From: Alkalimarinus sediminis
Lineage (GTDB): Bacteria > Pseudomonadota > Gammaproteobacteria > Pseudomonadales > Oleiphilaceae
Direction of reading: 5' to 3'
Assembly: GCF_026427595.1 (NCBI RefSeq)
Contig: NZ_CP101527.1
Coordinates: 2,389,501 to 2,453,500 of the forward strand
DNA: 64,000 nt
The position numbers and the translations under genes are program-made. The notes beneath the pieces were generated by a model. The model ran no database searches. It worked only from the letters and a program-made list of their open reading frames with translations, and was not told the DNA's origin. Shown here piece by piece: positions 56,799 to 64,000 of this stretch; position 1 is the stretch's first letter; every line of letters starts with the position of its first letter.

Positions 56799-57176
56799 TT
56801 AGAATTGAATTTTCATAGAGACTGTAAACTCATCGCTACCTACATCTAAACCATAATCTGCTTCAGCAAGACTTTCACGCAAGCTATAAGGATAACGAGA
56901 AACAGAAGCTTCACCTTTTGCCGAATCAAGGCGCTGAAGCTCAATAGTATCATTGAACCACTGGCTTCCGAACATGCTAGCCAGTCTTAACAGGCAGTCG
57001 CTTTTGCTCAAACCTTTTTCAATTAGAATCTCATCATCTCCGGTTAGCGCATTTTCGTTAGCAAACTGATTTAAACTATCAGTGTAACCCGCATTACCGT
57101 AGTCAGCCGCTTCAGCATTAGCGACTACAGTGAACAAATTGACTGCTAAAAGAAGCGCAAATATTTTAACTATCAT
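56799..57176 (-). CDS. Secreted protein of unknown function
   Basis: A 125-residue protein with a clear signal peptide (about residues 1-23, ending VVANAEA) and an acidic mature region containing a single Cys (SKSDCLLRLASMFGSQW) and a C-terminal FTVSMKIQF that looks like a beta strand. I recognise no family. It lies alone between the PhaC-like and acetyl-CoA hydrolase genes, with its own tandem-repeat 3' region. Periplasmic location is inferred from the signal peptide only. Confidence 0.7.
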   Translation of the reverse strand: MIVKIFALLLAVNLFTVVANAEAADYGNAGYTDSLNQFANENALTGDDEILIEKGLSKSDCLLRLASMFGSQWFNDTIELQRLDSAKGEASVSRYPYSLRESLAEADYGLDVGSDEFTVSMKIQF

Positions 57177-57374
57177 GGCCCTAACCTCACACTACAACTA
57201 ACCATCGGTGTTTCGTTATATTGATCTCTTTCGATGGTTACTACTATAGTATAAGGCGACGTTAATTACTGTGATCAAGACCTTTGGTCGACGGGATTTT
57301 GATCACATTTTCTAGCTTATGCGCCAACTTTTTGTTACACCATGTAAACTTAATAACTGCTTTTGTTACACCCT

Positions 57375-58517
57375 CTAATCTGACCGCTCAGCCAACCAGT
57401 CAGCACTAATAGCCCAAGCATTGCTCGGCGCTTTGCCACCAGCAAAAACCCCCGCATGCCCTCCGGGGACAACACAAAACTCTTTATCTTCAGATGAAAC
57501 AATATCAAGTGCACTTCGGGCAGCTTTTATACTGACTAGCTTATCGCTATCACCGGCAAAAGCCAAAATTGAGCATTCGATTTTCTTAAATTCTGCTTCC
57601 GCTTCACCAATCCTCATCTTACCTTTGGCCATTCTATTATTGATCATCATATGAACGGCCATATCTTTAATTGTCTCTCCTGGATAGTCGACCATTTCAT
57701 CAAACCACTGACTCATGGTTAGATGCTCCTTCAGGTACTCCCTATCCCACATATTCAGCAGTAACTCTAAATAGTTGACAACATTACCTACAGGGCTCGT
57801 CAATTTAAAAGCGACAGAGTTAAGCCAACCGGGCACATGTAGATATTTCGCCGGCAGGTCGAGCAGCGATATATTCATCAACTGGGAAGTAATTTGTGCA
57901 GGGCGGTAGATCGCCGAAAGCACTCTGCCTGCCACACCGCTAGAGTGCATATCAACCGGGCTAGCAACGGTAATCAGGTTCTTAATATGCTTGTCACCAG
58001 AAACTGCTGCATACATTAGCGATAAAAGTCCGCCCATGCAGTAAGAGAAGATTGAGATATCTTGCTCACCACTCACCTGACGCACCTGTTGCATAATGGC
58101 TGGCATCCATTCAGCTACGTAGGTTTCAAGCGATAAGTCACTATGATCTTCTGTAACCTCACCCCAATCAATCAGGTAGACATCAAACCCTTTTGCCAAA
58201 AAGTAGCGCACAACACTTCGGTGGGGCATGAGGTCGAAGATCATGGAGGTCGCAGCAAGAGGCGGCACCAATACTAATGGGACACGGTGACGCTTGCTGC
58301 TCACCTTTAACTCTTCACCACCTATAGCGACACTATCTTCCTCTAAGGGAAGGTAGTGTCTAACAGACATAATTCTGTCTCGATATATCACGTCATAGGG
58401 CGTTAAGTTCGAAATTATAAAGTTGTCGCCAAACAGCTTTCTTTCAGCTGTATTGATCACACTCCATATGGCCTTTTCAGCAAGACCTACTGCAAAATTT
58501 TTCACATACCCTCTCAT
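57375..58517 (-). CDS. Class III PHA synthase subunit PhaC-like alpha/beta hydrolase
   Basis: A 380-residue alpha/beta hydrolase of the PhaC type. The lipase-like box is SYCMGG with Cys160 as nucleophile, and the rest of the triad is visible: Asp in FAGDSDKLVS and His in PGGHAGVFAGGKA. FDVYLIDWGEV is also characteristic of PHA synthases. The length fits class III PhaC, which normally works with PhaE or PhaR; none is in this window. It could make polyhydroxyalkanoate or act as a related thioester hydrolase. Confidence 0.82.
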   Translation of the reverse strand: MRGYVKNFAVGLAEKAIWSVINTAERKLFGDNFIISNLTPYDVIYRDRIMSVRHYLPLEEDSVAIGGEELKVSSKRHRVPLVLVPPLAATSMIFDLMPHRSVVRYFLAKGFDVYLIDWGEVTEDHSDLSLETYVAEWMPAIMQQVRQVSGEQDISIFSYCMGGLLSLMYAAVSGDKHIKNLITVASPVDMHSSGVAGRVLSAIYRPAQITSQLMNISLLDLPAKYLHVPGWLNSVAFKLTSPVGNVVNYLELLLNMWDREYLKEHLTMSQWFDEMVDYPGETIKDMAVHMMINNRMAKGKMRIGEAEAEFKKIECSILAFAGDSDKLVSIKAARSALDIVSSEDKEFCVVPGGHAGVFAGGKAPSNAWAISADWLAERSD

Positions 58518-58770
58518 AGCCGAAAAGCTAGACGTCGCCTCTAACCAGCATAAATTAAATAGACACTAAACCCGCATTATAATAAGACTCACCCTTACTT
58601 AATAGCATCATTCACACACTTAGGTAATACCGCAGTGATATGCATGACTATTAGCTGATGACCAAATATCAACCTTACCAATAAGTAATATTACGCATTC
58701 ATCTACCCAAATGGGCGCGTTACTATAAGTCATCAGTGAGATATAACCTCCAACCAAGAGGGTAGATCAA

Positions 58771-58998
58771 ATGCAAATTGAGGGCGCTATGCGAAGCAGT
58801 CATCAACTGTTAGATACATTATTCACATCAATAGGGATTGCCTGCAGCCTTCTTATTGCGATGCTAAGTATCGAGTTTTTAATCGTGGGGAACTTTGAAC
58901 ATGTTCTCGTCTACACACTTATATCATTACTCGTGGGCTGCATATACATGATATCAAGCTCAATCAAACAGAAATCTCAAGGACGAAGAAAAACTTAA
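58771..58998 (+). CDS. Small membrane protein, unrecognised
   Basis: A 75-residue protein with two hydrophobic segments (about 16-38 and 44-61) and a basic C-terminal tail (KQKSQGRRKT). GAGGG lies 9 nt before the ATG, which supports a real gene. It lies between the PhaC-like gene and a diguanylate cyclase gene. No family is recognised. Confidence 0.6.
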   Translation: MQIEGAMRSSHQLLDTLFTSIGIACSLLIAMLSIEFLIVGNFEHVLVYTLISLLVGCIYMISSSIKQKSQGRRKT

Positions 58999-59141
58999 AC
59001 TTGGCTGATTTTTAGCTTGGCCGTATATGCTCAGCCTTAATCAGAACCCCACAATTTAGCAACATTACTTTCTAGCAACTTACCTTCACAAACAATAACC
59101 GTTATGATTGGCGAACTTTTTGCCAAATTAGAATATTAATC

Positions 59142-60374
59142 GTGACCGTTATTAAATACCTTTGGAAGCTCGTACCTTTTTCTATCGTAGTCTGCGCGTA
59201 TTTACTACTCCAATTTGAGTGGACTAAACAGTGGACAAGCTCAATTCACTCATCCTTACCATACTTAATGAGTGCAATGCTGCTCTTGGTATCATTAATA
59301 TTTAACAGAAGTCGCCTCGCACTCGGGGCTATTAATGCCTGTTTGGCTTACGCGTTTATTCAAAATGGTATGCAGAAGCCATTTAGCGAAAGTTCCACTC
59401 AACTGCTATTTATCGGCACCGCGATTCTTTTTTCATGGCACCTTTGCCTAACCGGTTTTTATCGAGAGCGAGGCAGTATTTCAAGCTGGGGTGTAAGCCG
59501 CCTGCTAGTGATTATTGGCAGCTACTTTGCGCTATGGGTAATAGTGCGAGATGGTTATCTTGATGCACTGCACCCATTTATCGAACCCTATCTCTACACA
59601 CACGGTAGTCAGCGCGCTTGGCTAGGGCTTGCATTATTGATATCACAATTTGGCAGCGGCTTGTTGCTGCTGGCGCTGACTCTCTGGAAGCGAACATCGA
59701 CAGAAACTGCCTTACTTGCAGCCTGGCTTACGGGCAATGCCATCTTTTATGATTTTGCTATGAGCGGCATTTCAACAACCCTCTTTACCGCACTACTGCT
59801 CGCCCTGTTCATCTCTCTTATCCAAAGTGCATACGACCTTGCATTCGTAGATGCTCTAACGCTCTTACCGGGGCGCAGAGCACTCGATGAAAAAATGGGC
59901 ACGCTAACCAAACATTATACGATTGCGATGCTAGACGTAGACCATTTCAAAAAATTTAACGACACATACGGGCATGATACAGGGGACCAGGTACTCAGAC
60001 TTGTAGCGAGTAAAATTCGTAAAATAGGTAGCGGAGGTGTGGCATACCGGTATGGAGGTGAGGAGTTTGCAATACTCTTTCCAAAAAGAAGCGCTGAACT
60101 AGTTGAGCCAGCCCTCAACAAACTTAAAGACACCATATCAAGCTATCGAATGACGCTCAGAAACAAAGAGCGGACCTCGAGTAAGAAACTAGGCGAAAAA
60201 CTGCGAGGCGTAGTCGCGCCCCGTCAAAAAAATGTAAATATTACTGTAAGCATAGGTGTTGCACAGAAAAACGACACTCATCACTCTGCTGAGGACGTCA
60301 TTAAAGACGCCGATGAAGCGCTCTACCGAGCAAAAAACGCGGGACGTAACCGCGTAGTCATAAAGACGAGTTGA
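59142..60374 (+). CDS. Membrane-bound diguanylate cyclase (GGDEF)
   Basis: A 410-residue protein with about seven hydrophobic helices (residues 10-230) acting as a membrane sensor or anchor, and a C-terminal GGDEF domain with an intact active site GGEEF at 305-309 (YRYGGEEFAILF), DVDHFKKFNDTYGHDTGDQVL and DEALYRAKNAGRNRV. A basic insertion (about 340-365, KERTSSKKLGEKLRG) lies within the domain. There is no RxxD inhibitory site five residues before GGEEF. The start is GTG 59142 with a weak ribosome-binding site; the exact start is uncertain. Confidence 0.9.
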   Translation: MTVIKYLWKLVPFSIVVCAYLLLQFEWTKQWTSSIHSSLPYLMSAMLLLVSLIFNRSRLALGAINACLAYAFIQNGMQKPFSESSTQLLFIGTAILFSWHLCLTGFYRERGSISSWGVSRLLVIIGSYFALWVIVRDGYLDALHPFIEPYLYTHGSQRAWLGLALLISQFGSGLLLLALTLWKRTSTETALLAAWLTGNAIFYDFAMSGISTTLFTALLLALFISLIQSAYDLAFVDALTLLPGRRALDEKMGTLTKHYTIAMLDVDHFKKFNDTYGHDTGDQVLRLVASKIRKIGSGGVAYRYGGEEFAILFPKRSAELVEPALNKLKDTISSYRMTLRNKERTSSKKLGEKLRGVVAPRQKNVNITVSIGVAQKNDTHHSAEDVIKDADEALYRAKNAGRNRVVIKTS

Positions 60375-60448
60375 AAAACATTCAATAAAGCACCCATTTC
60401 TCACCTTAAAACGGCACCCTGATAAAACTTATCAGAGTGCCTAGTGGA

Positions 60449-61027
60449 TTACTTTTTAATCCCTTCAATTGAGAGAAAGATTTCAACTTCTTCTGAAGCA
60501 GGCCCCAGATTCTTTGGTACACCATAATCTTTTAACTTAAACGATGTTGTGCCAGAGAAGCCGTTGCGGTATCCACCCCATGGGTCTTTACCACCCCCAG
60601 TATGGGTCGCATCAATCACGATAGGCTTAGTAACACCACGGAAAGTAAAGTCACCATGAACAGCGGCCTTACCATCACCCTTGTCTTCAATTCGAGTACT
60701 GACAAATGTTGCTTCCGGATACTTTCCAACCTCTAAAAAGTCTTTACTTCTTAGATGCTTATCACGCTCTGCATGATTCGAATCAACACTTGCAGTATCA
60801 ATTGATACAGAGATCTTGGACGCTGTTGGGTTCGCTTCATCATAACTGAACCCACCCTCAAACTTATTAAAACGCCCATACAACCAACTATAACCGAGAT
60901 GACTAATTTTGAACTGAATAAATGCGTGCGCACCTTCTGTATCAATAACGTAGTCTGCTGAATGTGCCGAACCTGCCGTTAACAACGCAGCTGACACAAC
61001 ACCCGTTACCCACTTTTTAAGTTTCAT
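60449..61027 (-). CDS. yceI: YceI family periplasmic lipid-binding protein
   Basis: A 192-residue secreted protein with a signal peptide (about residues 1-23, ending GSAHS) and the YceI beta-barrel pattern: YVIDTEGAHAFIQFKISHLGYSWLYGRFNKFEGG and HGDFTFRGVTKPIVIDATHTGGG. Members bind isoprenoid-like lipids in the periplasm, and some respond to stress or high pH. It lies 56 bp after the cytochrome b561 gene, the same order as yceJ-yceI in E. coli. Confidence 0.94.
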   Translation of the reverse strand: MKLKKWVTGVVSAALLTAGSAHSADYVIDTEGAHAFIQFKISHLGYSWLYGRFNKFEGGFSYDEANPTASKISVSIDTASVDSNHAERDKHLRSKDFLEVGKYPEATFVSTRIEDKGDGKAAVHGDFTFRGVTKPIVIDATHTGGGKDPWGGYRNGFSGTTSFKLKDYGVPKNLGPASEEVEIFLSIEGIKK

Positions 61028-61083
61028 ATTATCTCCTTTTACATGATTGATACCCTGTAAAGTAACCAGGGTGGCTTTACAAA

Positions 61084-61644
61084 TTATTTGTCTTGTTTGC
61101 GTAAACCTAGCATACGCAGAACCGTACGGTCTTTATCTAGAAAGTGATGTTTTAGCGCACCTATGGCATGAAAGCCCACTATCGCAATCAGCACATAAGC
61201 CAGAATCTCATGAACCTCCCCTGCGATATCTTCTTGATTATCAATGCCACTAATAATGGCCGGTACCTCAAACCAACCGAACACGGACACCGGCCTACCA
61301 TCTGCCGTTGAAATCAGATACCCACTTACCATTATTACAAACAATAGAAGATAGAGCGCTATATGTACTATGTGAGCTAGCTTTTTTTCCCAGTTTTTAT
61401 GCGTCGCTAATGACGCAGGGGCTGGACTGACAAAACGCCAAAACAGTCTAAAGGCCATAAGCAAGAACAGCAGCACACCGACACTCTTATGCACAAACGG
61501 CGCAGTCCTATACATTGAGTCATAGTAATCTAACTCAACCATATAGAGCCCTACACCAAAAAGCCCGAATACAACTACTGCCACAACCCAGTGGACAGCA
61601 ATAGAAAGAGCACCCCATTCAGACTGACTATTTCGTATATTCAT
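61084..61644 (-). CDS. Cytochrome b561 (YceJ-like)
   Basis: A 186-residue di-haem membrane cytochrome (from ATG 61644; TTG 61680 would add 12 residues). Four hydrophobic helices carry the haem-ligand His residues, visible in SIAVHWVVAVV, PFVHKSVGVLLF, AHIVHIALYLLL and HEILAYVLIAIVGFHAIGALKHH. It would pass electrons between quinone and periplasmic partners. Operon with yceI. Confidence 0.93.
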   Translation of the reverse strand: MNIRNSQSEWGALSIAVHWVVAVVVFGLFGVGLYMVELDYYDSMYRTAPFVHKSVGVLLFLLMAFRLFWRFVSPAPASLATHKNWEKKLAHIVHIALYLLLFVIMVSGYLISTADGRPVSVFGWFEVPAIISGIDNQEDIAGEVHEILAYVLIAIVGFHAIGALKHHFLDKDRTVLRMLGLRKQDK

Positions 61645-62085
61645 CGTAAACCCGCTCAAATATTTAAGATTAGAATACAACAGCTTTATAGATACAAAGC
61701 ATTAATTAATTGCTTTAAATGATCTATTATTTTGATTAATTGCGCAATCAAACACCTATAAGTACAAGCACCTACAGAAACGAGCTGCTTACTTTCGTAA
61801 GATAACACCACAAATTAACAGTATCCGAACATCGTAAACACGCCACTTTAAATCGTCTGAACTTTGACGTTACCAAAATTGCATAAAAGCTCAAAACTCG
61901 CACTTTAGCGGCATTCAATGCCGCTTTTTTTTGTTTTTACCCCTCTAAAAGGGCAGTTCTAAAAAGCGGCTAGCAATAATGTTTTACATATTTTTAACAA
62001 AGCGAAGTGGATGTACCAGGTATTTTTTGGCACCCTTTGCAGCTAACTAAACTAGTGACGTTACTTTGTAAGAGGCACAATTAGC
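61645..62085. other. 441-bp intergenic region with an orphan terminator
   Basis: Between the divergent b561 and EAL genes. It has a strong plus-strand terminator at 61907-61932 with no plus-strand open frame before it. A small RNA of about 100-200 nt ending there, or a leader attenuator of the EAL gene, are the simplest readings. No clear promoter boxes were found. Confidence 0.45.
61907..61932 (+). terminator. Orphan intrinsic terminator upstream of the EAL gene
   Basis: agcggcatt and aatgccgct pair over 9 bp around a single-base loop in the written sequence; opening the inner A/T pairs gives a 6-7-bp stem with a normal loop. A run of eight T follows. Confidence 0.85.
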
Positions 62086-63363
62086 TTGCTTTCTGCGATA
62101 AACACAACCTCAGACTCCCATAATCTGGATATCCAAGGCATTGACCAGACAACCCATGCGCTTGCCTCAAACGAGTGGTCAGCCAGCTTTATGGGTATGA
62201 ATCTGCGCTCCGCTTTCCAGCCTATTTTTAGTTTATCCCACAAGCGTATTGTAGGTTATGAAGCGCTAGTCCGCCCATTTGACACCAAAGGCGACCCGTT
62301 GAGCCCTGGCTTGCTTTTTCAGCAGTCACGAAATAAGCAAGAGAATATTCAGCTAGATAGAGCCTGCCGACTTCTGCACATGAAGAACTTTAAAGGGCTA
62401 CCTGACGATCTCAACTGGCTGTTTATTAATGTATCTCCTGAAACCATCGCCCTCAACCAACACAATGACTCTTTTTTTGGGCGGCTACTAGAGCACTTTA
62501 ACTTCCCGCCACACCGTGTGGTGATAGAAATCGTTGAGCAACCGACTAGCAATAGTGAAAACCTTGCTCAAGCGGTTGATTATTACAAGCGCCTCGGTTG
62601 CTTAACCGCATTAGATGACTTTGGGGCAGGACACTCAAACTTCGAGCGAGTATGGGCTCTCAAGCCTGACATCGTCAAACTAGATAGGTCGATGATTGTA
62701 AGAGCATCGGAGGAAGGAAGAATACGTCAGATGCTTAATGGCATTGTGTCGCTGCTGCACCAAGCAGGTTGCCTCGTGCTAATGGAGGGGGTTGAAACTA
62801 AAGAACAAGCCATGATTGCGATTGATTGCGGAGTAGACTTCGTGCAAGGGTTCTATTTTGCCTTGCCACAAGTGGGAAACAACCCCTCCCCTCAATCAAC
62901 TACAGATTTGGCTAGCCTGCTAAGCAGCTATAAAAAAGATGTTAAAGATAAAGCAGACCCGACTGCAGCAATTAGAGATCACTACTTTCCGCTATTTAAT
63001 AATGCAGTCGACAAGATAAGGGAGGGCCTTCCTCTCGAACAAGCAGCAAAAAGCCTTACAGAACACCACACGGTTACACGCTGCTATATGATGAACAAAG
63101 ATGGAATTCAAATAGGCGAAACGACAACATCCCGACAAAATGAAACCGCTCACAATCAGAAATTTAAACCGTTAGAAAACACAAAAAGTGCCGATTGGTT
63201 TCGTCAACACTATTTACGTCGAGCGCTAAGTCACCCAAACGAACTACAGATTACCCGCCCCTACCTATCAGTTACAGGCGCCTACATGTGCGTAACGCTT
63301 TCATTGCTATTTAAGTCTGGCGACCAACAGATTGTTATCTGCTGCGATATATTAGCCGATTAA
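62086..63363 (+). CDS. EAL-domain cyclic-di-GMP phosphodiesterase with YkuI-type C-terminal domain
   Basis: A 425-residue soluble protein. The EAL domain (about 38-265) is intact: EAL at 59-61, Asn in LFINVSPE, Glu in VIEIVEQ, DDFGAG (177-182), Lys198 in IVKLDRS and Glu234 in LMEGVETKEQ, so it should hydrolyse cyclic-di-GMP. The C-terminal part (about 285-425) fits the PAS/Cache-like YkuI_C domain found after many EAL domains. The start is TTG 62086, with AAGAGG 11 nt upstream. No GGDEF domain is present. A terminator lies between its promoter region and gene. Confidence 0.92.
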   Translation: MLSAINTTSDSHNLDIQGIDQTTHALASNEWSASFMGMNLRSAFQPIFSLSHKRIVGYEALVRPFDTKGDPLSPGLLFQQSRNKQENIQLDRACRLLHMKNFKGLPDDLNWLFINVSPETIALNQHNDSFFGRLLEHFNFPPHRVVIEIVEQPTSNSENLAQAVDYYKRLGCLTALDDFGAGHSNFERVWALKPDIVKLDRSMIVRASEEGRIRQMLNGIVSLLHQAGCLVLMEGVETKEQAMIAIDCGVDFVQGFYFALPQVGNNPSPQSTTDLASLLSSYKKDVKDKADPTAAIRDHYFPLFNNAVDKIREGLPLEQAAKSLTEHHTVTRCYMMNKDGIQIGETTTSRQNETAHNQKFKPLENTKSADWFRQHYLRRALSHPNELQITRPYLSVTGAYMCVTLSLLFKSGDQQIVICCDILAD

Positions 63364-63395
63364 GTACCCTAACCATATAAAATCACAGCCAATAA

Positions 63396-63430
63396 AAAAC
63401 CCCTAAAGCAAACTATGCATTAGGGGCTTT
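63396..63430 (-). terminator. Terminator of the Ig/FnIII protein gene
   Basis: On the minus strand cccctaa and ttagggg (63426-63420, 63406-63400) form a 7-bp stem with a 13-nt loop, followed by a run of six T. It may also weakly serve the convergent EAL gene. Confidence 0.8.
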
Positions 63431-63433
63431 GCA

Positions 63434-63485
63434 ATCTAGTTTTTTGACTAATACCAACAATCCAGTTTTTTGTCTAATACCGACT
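63434..63485. repeat. 26-bp tandem duplication covering the 3' end of the Ig/FnIII gene
   Basis: Units at 63434-63459 and 63460-63485 share 22 of 26 bases (core ttttttg-ctaatacc). The second unit runs into the stop codon (63484-63486). Confidence 0.8.
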
Positions 63486-64000
63486 ATAAGAAACTCTTCA
63501 TCACTACATCTGAAAACTCACCCTGAATGTTATTAACATCAACGGTGGCTATTTTAAAATAATAGGTCTGGGCAGGATCTAGGTTTTCAAAGGGGTACTG
63601 AGTTGACTGAGCACCTTCCACTATAAGCTGAGACGATAGGTTTTCTGGTGAAGTACCATACGCAACCACATACCCTGCTATATCGCTGAGTTGCAGCATT
63701 GTTCCATCCTGTCGCTTATTAGGAATCGTCCAACTCAACTGAGCAGTATAGGCGATATCTTCAACCGACAACGTTGCAGCCAAAGAAGGAACCTGACCCG
63801 CATCGTTTGAAACCAGAACATCATAAACACCTGCATCACTCTTTAACACGCTATCAAATGATAGTGTTTGTGCGTTTTCACCTGCAAGCTCAACACCATC
63901 CTTTCTCCACTGATAACGTATGACGCCATCACCCTGAACCTCAACGCTCAACATTGCCGGGCTGTTTACATCAACTACAACCGACCCTGGATGAGAAGAA
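63484..64000 (-). CDS. Ig-like and fibronectin type III domain protein (5' part beyond window)
   Basis: The frame is open through base 64000, so the gene continues upstream; Met 63954 is internal. The visible 171 residues hold one Ig-like domain (YQWRKDGVELAGENAQTLSF ... SDAGVYDVLVSNDAGQVPS, the cell-adhesion type I-set pattern) followed by a fibronectin type III domain (TAQLSWTIPNKRQDGTML ... NLDPAQTYYFKIATVDV). Such architecture is usual in large secreted or surface-bound proteins. No C-terminal sorting signal is seen, and the protein ends right after the FnIII domain. Confidence 0.85.
   Translation of the reverse strand, partial: SSHPGSVVVDVNSPAMLSVEVQGDGVIRYQWRKDGVELAGENAQTLSFDSVLKSDAGVYDVLVSNDAGQVPSLAATLSVEDIAYTAQLSWTIPNKRQDGTMLQLSDIAGYVVAYGTSPENLSSQLIVEGAQSTQYPFENLDPAQTYYFKIATVDVNNIQGEFSDVVMKSFL

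Overview
The window reads as a chromosomal stretch of a free-living gammaproteobacterium, probably from the Pseudomonas/Marinobacter/Oceanospirillales side of the class. The evidence is gene order and protein similarity: an rpoE(algU)-rseA(mucA)-rseB(mucB)-rseC-mucD block divergent from nadB, a lepA-lepB-DUF4845-rnc-era-recO-pdxJ block, prfB-lysS with the RF2 frameshift, rpsP-rimM-trmD-rplS, ffh with ypjD and a CNNM transporter divergent from it, and argF followed by an ABC ATPase. I see no phage, plasmid, insertion sequence, CRISPR array, rRNA or tRNA. Base composition looks moderate and even throughout.

Layout. 1-7.6 kb: the end of gatB converges on a minus-strand housekeeping operon (lepA to pdxJ), with a REP-pair-like element between them. 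7.7-10.7 kb: a four-domain cyclic-di-GMP protein sits between mucD and lepA and is bracketed by hairpins. 10.7-15.8 kb: the envelope-stress sigma factor with its regulators and the MucD protease, preceded by a candidate sigma-E promoter and a possible 12-codon leader. 15.8-20.6 kb (+): nadB, sdhE, ygfX, ygfZ and an HDOD gene. 20.6-24 kb (-): ung, lysS, prfB. 24-31 kb: fadM, recJ, thrC, hom, a small Cys-rich lipoprotein, dsbC. 31-35 kb (-): rplS, trmD, rimM, rpsP, ffh. 35-41 kb (+): ypjD-like, CNNM transporter, a DUF1631-like protein, TonB; then grxD and an isolated hyuB-like gene on the minus strand. 43-46.4 kb (+): argD, argF, ABC ATPase. 46.5-50.8 kb: a glycerol regulon (glpK, glpR, glpD) with recognisable GlpR operators. 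50.8-64 kb: a two-component system, SlyD, an acetyl-CoA hydrolase/transferase, a class III PhaC-like enzyme, a diguanylate cyclase, a YceI/cytochrome b561 pair, an EAL phosphodiesterase, and the 3' part of an Ig/FnIII-domain surface protein.

Themes. (1) Envelope stress and quality control: RpoE/RseABC/MucD, DsbC, LepB, SlyD. (2) Cyclic-di-GMP: three GGDEF/EAL proteins plus a possible PilZ-like domain in the DUF1631 protein. (3) Amino-acid and NAD synthesis: hom-thrC, argD-argF, nadB. (4) A recurrent structural oddity: short degenerate tandem duplications (13-26 bp units) at about seven intergenic sites, three of which run into or abut a stop codon. (5) Several genes appear to start at TTG or GTG, so some starts given here are reasoned choices. 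(6) Two intrinsic terminators have no gene upstream on their strand (43.04 kb and 61.92 kb) and could end small RNAs or act as leader attenuators.

No clearly new multi-gene system is visible. The best candidates for undescribed biology are the rpoE leader arrangement, the orphan terminators, the stop-codon-linked tandem duplications, and the isolated enzymes (HyuB-like, class III PhaC without PhaE, DUF1631).
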